64,000 nucleotides of DNA from NCBI RefSeq assembly GCF_001983165.1, contig NZ_MNPU01000012.1:62001-126000 (forward strand). The letters are read 5' to 3'. The first letter of the stretch is position 1, and each line of letters opens with the position of its first letter. Of the stretch, positions 60,281 to 64,000 are shown piece after piece. The stretch comes from Pseudomonas gessardii. Its GTDB lineage: Bacteria > Pseudomonadota > Gammaproteobacteria > Pseudomonadales > Pseudomonadaceae. Below the pieces are notes generated by a model. It saw nothing but the letters and a program-made list of their open reading frames with translations, had not been told where the DNA came from and ran no database searches. A program made the translations under genes and the position numbers.

Positions 60281-60736
60281 ATGGTCAAACTCACCCGTTT
60301 TGAAAGTGCCGAATGCCCAGTGGCGCGCTCCCTGGAGGCGATTGGCGATGGTTGGGCGCTGTTGATCATTCGGGATGCGTTCGACGGTATCCGCCGTTTT
60401 GGCGAGTTCCAGCGCAGCCTGGGGATGGCCAGGAACATTCTGTCGGCACGCCTGCGCAGCCTGGTCGGCCATGGGATTTTCGAGATCGTCCCGGCCTCGG
60501 ATGGCAGCGCTTACCAGGAGTACGTGTTGACGGAAAAGGGCAGGGGGTTGTTTGCCGTGATCATTGGGTTGCGGCAATGGGGCGAGGGGTTTTTCTACGC
60601 CGAAGGCGAGGCCCATTCGGTGCTGTTGGACCGGGAGCACGGGCAACCGCTGCAGGCTTTGCACGTGCAGGCGGCGGATGGCCGGGTGCTTGGGCCGCAG
60701 GACTGCGTGCGGGTGGCGGCGCAGTCCGAGGCTTAG
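60281..60736 (+). CDS. HxlR-family transcriptional regulator
   Basis: 151-residue winged-helix regulator with the HxlR signature CPVARSLEAIGDGWALLIIRDA and RRFGEFQRSLGMARNILSARLRSLV. HxlR proteins sense reactive electrophiles or quinones through the N-terminal cysteine, here Cys11 or so in SAECPVARS. ATG at 60281 is used; the upstream extension has no ribosome site. Divergent from the MFS gene. Confidence 0.92.
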   Translation: MVKLTRFESAECPVARSLEAIGDGWALLIIRDAFDGIRRFGEFQRSLGMARNILSARLRSLVGHGIFEIVPASDGSAYQEYVLTEKGRGLFAVIIGLRQWGEGFFYAEGEAHSVLLDREHGQPLQALHVQAADGRVLGPQDCVRVAAQSEA

Positions 60737-60762
60737 GGTTAGCGGCGCTTATTGGGGCAGGT

Positions 60763-61914
60763 TCAGCGCAGTACGCTGACTATATCCGCCACGGTGCTCA
60801 GCACGTCCTTGCCCAGTTGCCGGGAGCGTTTGCCGGACCAGCCGGTATGTGGGTCGGGGGCATCGTCGTTGTCCTTGAACGGCATTTCCAGGGTCAGGGA
60901 CAGGCAGTCGAATTTCTCGCCCACGCTGTTGCAGGCCAGGGTCATATTGGCCTGGCCCGGCAAGTCGCGGGTGTAGCCATGGGTGGTCTGGAAGTCGCGG
61001 GTCAGCTCGCTCAAGTGGCTGCGAAAGTGTTTTTCCAGGCCCTCGATACGCGGCGTGTAGCCAGGGTTGCCTTCACAGCCGGCGGTGAACACGTAGGGGA
61101 TTTCCTCGTCGCCGTGGATATCCAGGAACAGGTCGACGCCGTATTTCTCCATTTGCTGCTGGACGAACAGCACTTCCGGGCTCTGTTCCTGGCTGGCGCT
61201 CTGCCAGGCGCGGTTGAGGTCCTGGCCCATGGCGTTGGTGCGCAAGTGGCCGTGGAATGCGCCATCCGGGTTCATGTTCGGCACCAGGTACAGGTCGGCG
61301 GCGGCCAGGAGTTTTTTCAGTTCGGCATCGCCGTCCTGTTGCAGGCGTTCGATGATGCCTTCCATAAACCACTCGGCCATGTGCTCGCCCGGGTGCTGTT
61401 GCGCAATGATCCAGACCTTGCGCCGCCCAGCGCCCCCCTTGCCACGGCGCAGCAGGGGAATATCACGGCCTTCGACACTCTTGCCGGTGGCCAGCAATTG
61501 CGTACCGGCACGGTTCAGCGCCTGGTCGATCAGCCAGGCGTGACGCTCGCGGCTGTAGGGCTCGAAGTAGGCGAGCCAGGCATGTTTTTGCTCGGTCTGC
61601 AGTTCGATGTGCAAGGTTTCGCCATCAAAGCGCGTGGGGACCCGGAACCAGTTGATATGGTCATAGGACGCCACGGCGTTGTAGCCGCTCCAGGCATGTT
61701 TGTAGGAAGACTGGCCAGCGTTGCTCAGGCGGAAGGTATGGGTATGACCTACGTGCATCCCTTCGGCCTTGAAGTGGAACCATTGGAAGTGCTGGCTGCG
61801 GGTATCCGGCTTGATTGCCAGCAGTAACTGATGGGCATCGCTGGTGTCGAGCACCTGGATATTGCCGCTGTCGAAGTCGGTGCTGATTTTGATGGAGGTC
61901 AAGGCCACGGTCAT
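60763..61914 (-). CDS. M14 zinc carboxypeptidase, cytosolic-carboxypeptidase-like
   Basis: 383 residues: an N-terminal beta-sandwich domain (FDSGNIQVLDTSD...HFKAEGMHVG) followed by an M14 peptidase. Zinc ligands are His and Glu in QQHPGEHMAEW near residue 170 and His in LDIHGDEEIPY near residue 265; the general base Glu is in LTLEMPFKDN. No signal peptide, so cytosolic. This matches the bacterial CCP-like group related to deglutamylases; the Pseudomonas member PA2831 is of this type (recalled). Natural substrate unknown. Confidence 0.9.
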   Translation of the reverse strand: MTVALTSIKISTDFDSGNIQVLDTSDAHQLLLAIKPDTRSQHFQWFHFKAEGMHVGHTHTFRLSNAGQSSYKHAWSGYNAVASYDHINWFRVPTRFDGETLHIELQTEQKHAWLAYFEPYSRERHAWLIDQALNRAGTQLLATGKSVEGRDIPLLRRGKGGAGRRKVWIIAQQHPGEHMAEWFMEGIIERLQQDGDAELKKLLAAADLYLVPNMNPDGAFHGHLRTNAMGQDLNRAWQSASQEQSPEVLFVQQQMEKYGVDLFLDIHGDEEIPYVFTAGCEGNPGYTPRIEGLEKHFRSHLSELTRDFQTTHGYTRDLPGQANMTLACNSVGEKFDCLSLTLEMPFKDNDDAPDPHTGWSGKRSRQLGKDVLSTVADIVSVLR

Positions 61915-62186
61915 AGTCTGCTTGCCTGAGTATGAGAGTTGTGACAGGCAGTTTACACAGGCGCGGGGTAAAGTCTGGACGCAAATGATTGCGAAAAAGG
62001 AGGGGGCGTCGTCCATGACGCCGCAGCAGCTTAGAGTCTATGAGATTGATTCTCAAGTGCTAATTTGGAAAGAACCGGGCCAGAGCGCTTTCTTGGCTTT
62101 CTTTCGGCGATGGTCTTTTGCTACCATGCGCGCCATCAAGCAACACACAGTCTTCATTAGCCTGAAGCCACGCCAGAATAACTGGC

Positions 62187-62216
62187 AAAAAAAAGACCCG
62201 GCCAAAGAGCCGGGTC
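62187..62216 (-). terminator. Terminator of the PrrF RNA
   Basis: 8-bp stem GACCCGGC/GCCGGGTC with a six-base loop, followed on the minus strand by eight T. Confidence 0.9.
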
Positions 62217-62301
62217 AAAAACCGTGATTAGCCTGATGAGGAGATATTCCAAGAGTCCGACCTAAGGTCCCTTGGTCTATCGACTGATCTCGCGACCAGC
62301 T
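62187..62301 (-). ncRNA. prrF: PrrF-type iron-regulated small RNA
   Basis: On the minus strand, downstream of a Fur box, the transcript begins near GCAGCTGGTCGCGAGATCAG and contains the conserved core ATATCTCCTCATCAGG followed by CTAATCACGG. It ends in a terminator, GACCCGGC-N6-GCCGGGTC plus T-run. These match the PrrF RNAs of Pseudomonas as I recall them, which pair with mRNAs of iron-using proteins such as sodB and sdh under iron starvation. The length of ~115 bases fits. Confidence 0.85.
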
Positions 62302-62304
62302 GCA

Positions 62305-62323
62305 TGCAATAATAATCATTATC
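62305..62323. promoter_or_regulatory. Fur box of prrF
   Basis: TGCAATAATAATCATTATC matches 15 of 19 positions of the Fur consensus GATAATGATAATCATTATC. It overlaps the likely -10 region of the prrF promoter on the minus strand. Confidence 0.85.
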
Positions 62324-62393
62324 ATTTGCAAGTCAAATGTTTTTATCGTCCAGATAGAAATATTTTTCTCGCTGTTCCTGCACATCTACCGGC

Positions 62394-62741
62394 TCACGGG
62401 GTTTTCCCGCCTGCCAGTTGCAGTGGACGCTCCAGCATGGCCTTGGCCATATCAATCAGATACACCACCGAAAACGCCAGGTCCCGGGTGCCCCCCAGCT
62501 TGTTGTTCGCCAGTTCATACGCAATGGCGGCGGCGCTGCGCAGCAGGTCCGAAGCATGGACCAGGGCTTCTTCACTGCTGACAGTGGGGTTGGCTTCAAA
62601 AAAGGCCACCTCGTCCGAGGTTGGGGCTGTCTCTTCTTTCAAGTAGTAGTCCAGTGCGCGTCGGGCTGCATCGCTGCCCTGCAAAAACTTTATTTCGTCG
62701 TTATCAGGTGTGCCAGGCAGGTGATCCGGGGTTGTGGTCAT
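62394..62741 (-). CDS. DUF6124 family protein
   Basis: 115 residues, no signal or TM. It has a Pseudomonas-typical arrangement: a polar N terminus with DNDEIKFLQGSDAARRALDYYL, then FEANPTVSSEEALVHASDLLRSAAAIAYELA and a helical C terminus (DLAFSVVYLIDMAKAMLER). Members occur as several small paralogues per genome, with unknown function. Its 3' end lies ~70 bases from the Fur box of prrF, which faces away from it. Confidence 0.75.
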   Translation of the reverse strand: MTTTPDHLPGTPDNDEIKFLQGSDAARRALDYYLKEETAPTSDEVAFFEANPTVSSEEALVHASDLLRSAAAIAYELANNKLGGTRDLAFSVVYLIDMAKAMLERPLQLAGGKTP

Positions 62742-62787
62742 GAGGTCGGTGCTCTGGGTGGGAGGGTGAACAGGTGGGGTTGATAAT

Positions 62788-62802
62788 AATACGATCTGTA
62801 TT
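62788..62802. promoter_or_regulatory. Candidate operator of the S24-type repressor
   Basis: AATAC-GATCT-GTATT inverted repeat in the divergent region between the DUF6124 and repressor genes. The size suits a helix-turn-helix dimer. Confidence 0.35.
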
Positions 62803-62870
62803 TATGTCATTTGATTGATTACTACAAACTGTTTATTGTCGCCGTGAATCCACCCGGTATTGTCTGCCCC

Positions 62871-63515
62871 ATGGATAAATGGATAGCGTTGGTCAAAGCC
62901 AACATGAAGGCCCGCAAGGTCACGCAGAATCAACTGGCCGCGCGCCTGGGCATGTCCCAGGGCGGCATTGGCCATTGGCTGGGCAAGCGCCGGGTGCCGA
63001 GCCTTGCCGATATGAACCGGGTGCTCGAAGAGCTGGGCCTGGGTTACCTGGAAGCGGCGCTGGTGATCCGCGAAAGGGGCGACGGCCCGGCAGACGACAC
63101 CGCGTCGGCCGTTCAATACAATCCGTATTTTCGCTACCCCGTGAGTGACTGGAAGCAACCCTGCCGGGTGCACGAAGCGCGACCAGCCTATGGCCCTGGG
63201 CGTTTTGAGGCGAGTGACTACGACGCCAGCGGCGAGGCGTTCTGGCTGCAGGTGAGCGGCGACGCAATGACCGCGCCCAGTGGGCCGAGCATCGCCGACG
63301 GGATGATGATCCTGGTGGACCCGGCCCTCGACGCCGAACCCGGCCACCTGGTGGTGGCCCAATGGGCCGGCAGCAGCCAGGCGACCTTTCGTAAGTTGAT
63401 CGAAGAAAGCGGCCAGCGTTACCTGGTGCCGCTCAACCCGACCTATCCAAAGGCGCTGCTGACCGATGACTGCCGGATCATCGGCGTCGTGGTACAGGCC
63501 ACGGTGAAGTTCTAG
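62871..63515 (+). CDS. S24-type HTH repressor with Ala in place of the catalytic Ser
   Basis: 214 residues: an XRE-type HTH at about 12-50 (VTQNQLAARLGMSQGGIGHWLGKR) and a C-terminal LexA/CI-like S24 domain. The expected GDSM is GDAM (Ala132), while the partner Lys175 in TFRKL remains. Self-cleavage after DNA damage is therefore probably lost. It resembles PrtR/CI-like regulators, but no phage or pyocin genes are next to it. It overlaps the convergent carboxylase gene by four bases. Confidence 0.82.
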   Translation: MDKWIALVKANMKARKVTQNQLAARLGMSQGGIGHWLGKRRVPSLADMNRVLEELGLGYLEAALVIRERGDGPADDTASAVQYNPYFRYPVSDWKQPCRVHEARPAYGPGRFEASDYDASGEAFWLQVSGDAMTAPSGPSIADGMMILVDPALDAEPGHLVVAQWAGSSQATFRKLIEESGQRYLVPLNPTYPKALLTDDCRIIGVVVQATVKF

Positions 63516-64000
63516 GCCTGGGCCTCCAGCTCCACCAAGGCGCTGCCTTCGCCGACCATTTCGCCTTCCTGGCAATACAGCGCCTTGACCACACCTGCAT
63601 GGGGCGCGCGGATGCTGTGCTCCATCTTCATCGCTTCGAGCACCACCAGTTGCGTGCCGGCCTCGACCGTCTGGCCGACCTCCACCAGCACCCGCACGAT
63701 GCTGCCGTTCATAGGCGCCGTAAGGCCGCCCTGATGGGCTTGCCCGGCCTCGACGGCGGCGATCGGATCAAACAGCGTCACGCTGCGCATTTCGCCTTGC
63801 CAGCGCAGGAACAGCGTCGGCCCCTGGCGCACGGCCAGGTGCGAGCGGCGTATGCCGGCGTCTTCGATCAACAGCTGTTCGTCGCGCAGTTGTGGCGCAG
63901 TGGTGGTTTGCAGTGTCACCAGGCGGTCCTGACCGTCGCAGCTCAAGTGCAGTGATGTCTCGGCAGGCAGGCCTGCACGAAACCCCTGTGTCGCAGCCCA
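63512..64000 (-). CDS. Acyl-CoA carboxylase alpha subunit, C-terminal part (partial)
   Basis: The open frame runs off the right edge of the window; only the C-terminal ~162 residues are seen. The biotin-attachment motif LEAMKMEHSIRAP lies in a biotinyl-lipoyl domain (GGLTAPMNGSIVRVLVEVGQTVEAG). The preceding region fits the BT/linker domain of 3-methylcrotonyl-CoA or geranyl-CoA carboxylase alpha subunits. In Pseudomonas liuD would fit, but the subunit cannot be fixed without the N-terminal half. Confidence 0.85.
   Translation of the reverse strand, partial: WAATQGFRAGLPAETSLHLSCDGQDRLVTLQTTTAPQLRDEQLLIEDAGIRRSHLAVRQGPTLFLRWQGEMRSVTLFDPIAAVEAGQAHQGGLTAPMNGSIVRVLVEVGQTVEAGTQLVVLEAMKMEHSIRAPHAGVVKALYCQEGEMVGEGSALVELEAQA

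Noticed and set aside
61844..62227. 127-residue ORF over the prrF region
   Set aside because: It overlaps the M14 gene start and the PrrF terminator and has no coding character.
62811..63515. Possible prophage or pyocin locus signalled by the S24 repressor
   Set aside because: No integrase, tail, lysis or other phage genes flank it within the window.

Overview
The window is a chromosomal segment of a high-G+C gammaproteobacterium, almost certainly a Pseudomonas of the P. fluorescens group. The grounds are the tig-clpP-clpX-lon-hupB-ppiD backbone, REP-type inverted repeats with the core GCGGGCTTGCCCGCGA, a PrrF-type small RNA under a Fur box, and many Pseudomonas-typical families. I see no phage structural genes, insertion sequences, CRISPR arrays or rRNA. 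The right end cuts through a biotin-dependent carboxylase gene.

Layout. 0.2-3.1 kb: a chemoreceptor and an HD-GYP phosphodiesterase. 3.1-6.2 kb: sulfide detoxification (persulfide dioxygenase, divergent sulfide:quinone oxidoreductase and TauE exporter). 6.4-12 kb: a DASS anion transporter, an EmrAB-like pump pair and copCD. 12.1-20.6 kb: a reductive pyrimidine-degradation locus (TetR regulator, PreA, PreT, dihydropyrimidinase, NCS1 permease, beta-ureidopropionase) separated by REP pairs. 20.6-25 kb: a small membrane protein, a lipoprotein with a degenerate C39 peptidase fold, pbpG and a second chemoreceptor. 25-36 kb: folD, a tRNA cluster (Arg-TCT, His-GTG, Leu-TAG, His-GTG) and the protein quality-control cluster tig-clpP-clpX-lon-hupB-ppiD, with an odd tRNA-like element after hupB. 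36-45 kb: an MFS/LysR pair, small and lipoprotein genes, AraC plus a nitrilase-like pseudoenzyme, fadH, a D-cysteine desulfhydrase/ACC-deaminase-like enzyme and cytochrome b561.

45-53.5 kb: 2-aminoethylphosphonate degradation (phnX, phnW, LysR), then a lower-G+C block with a folate-independent methionine synthase system (flavin reductase, MesD-like, MesX-like), then another phosphonate-type LysR with a divergent OPA-family transporter. The methionine block looks inserted between the two phosphonate-type halves. 53.6-56 kb: a YebC paralogue and a leucine-rich-repeat protein kinase.

56-60.7 kb: the most unusual locus. A stand-alone NRPS-type adenylation enzyme is translationally coupled to a membrane flavoprotein resembling a ferric reductase, with no carrier protein; an MFS exporter and an HxlR regulator with a shared operator-like dyad lie beside it. 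60.7-64 kb: an M14 carboxypeptidase, the PrrF sRNA, a DUF6124 protein, an S24-type repressor lacking the catalytic serine, and the 3' end of an acyl-CoA carboxylase alpha subunit.

All calls come from reading the sequence and recalled family knowledge. No database search, fold prediction or alignment software was run.
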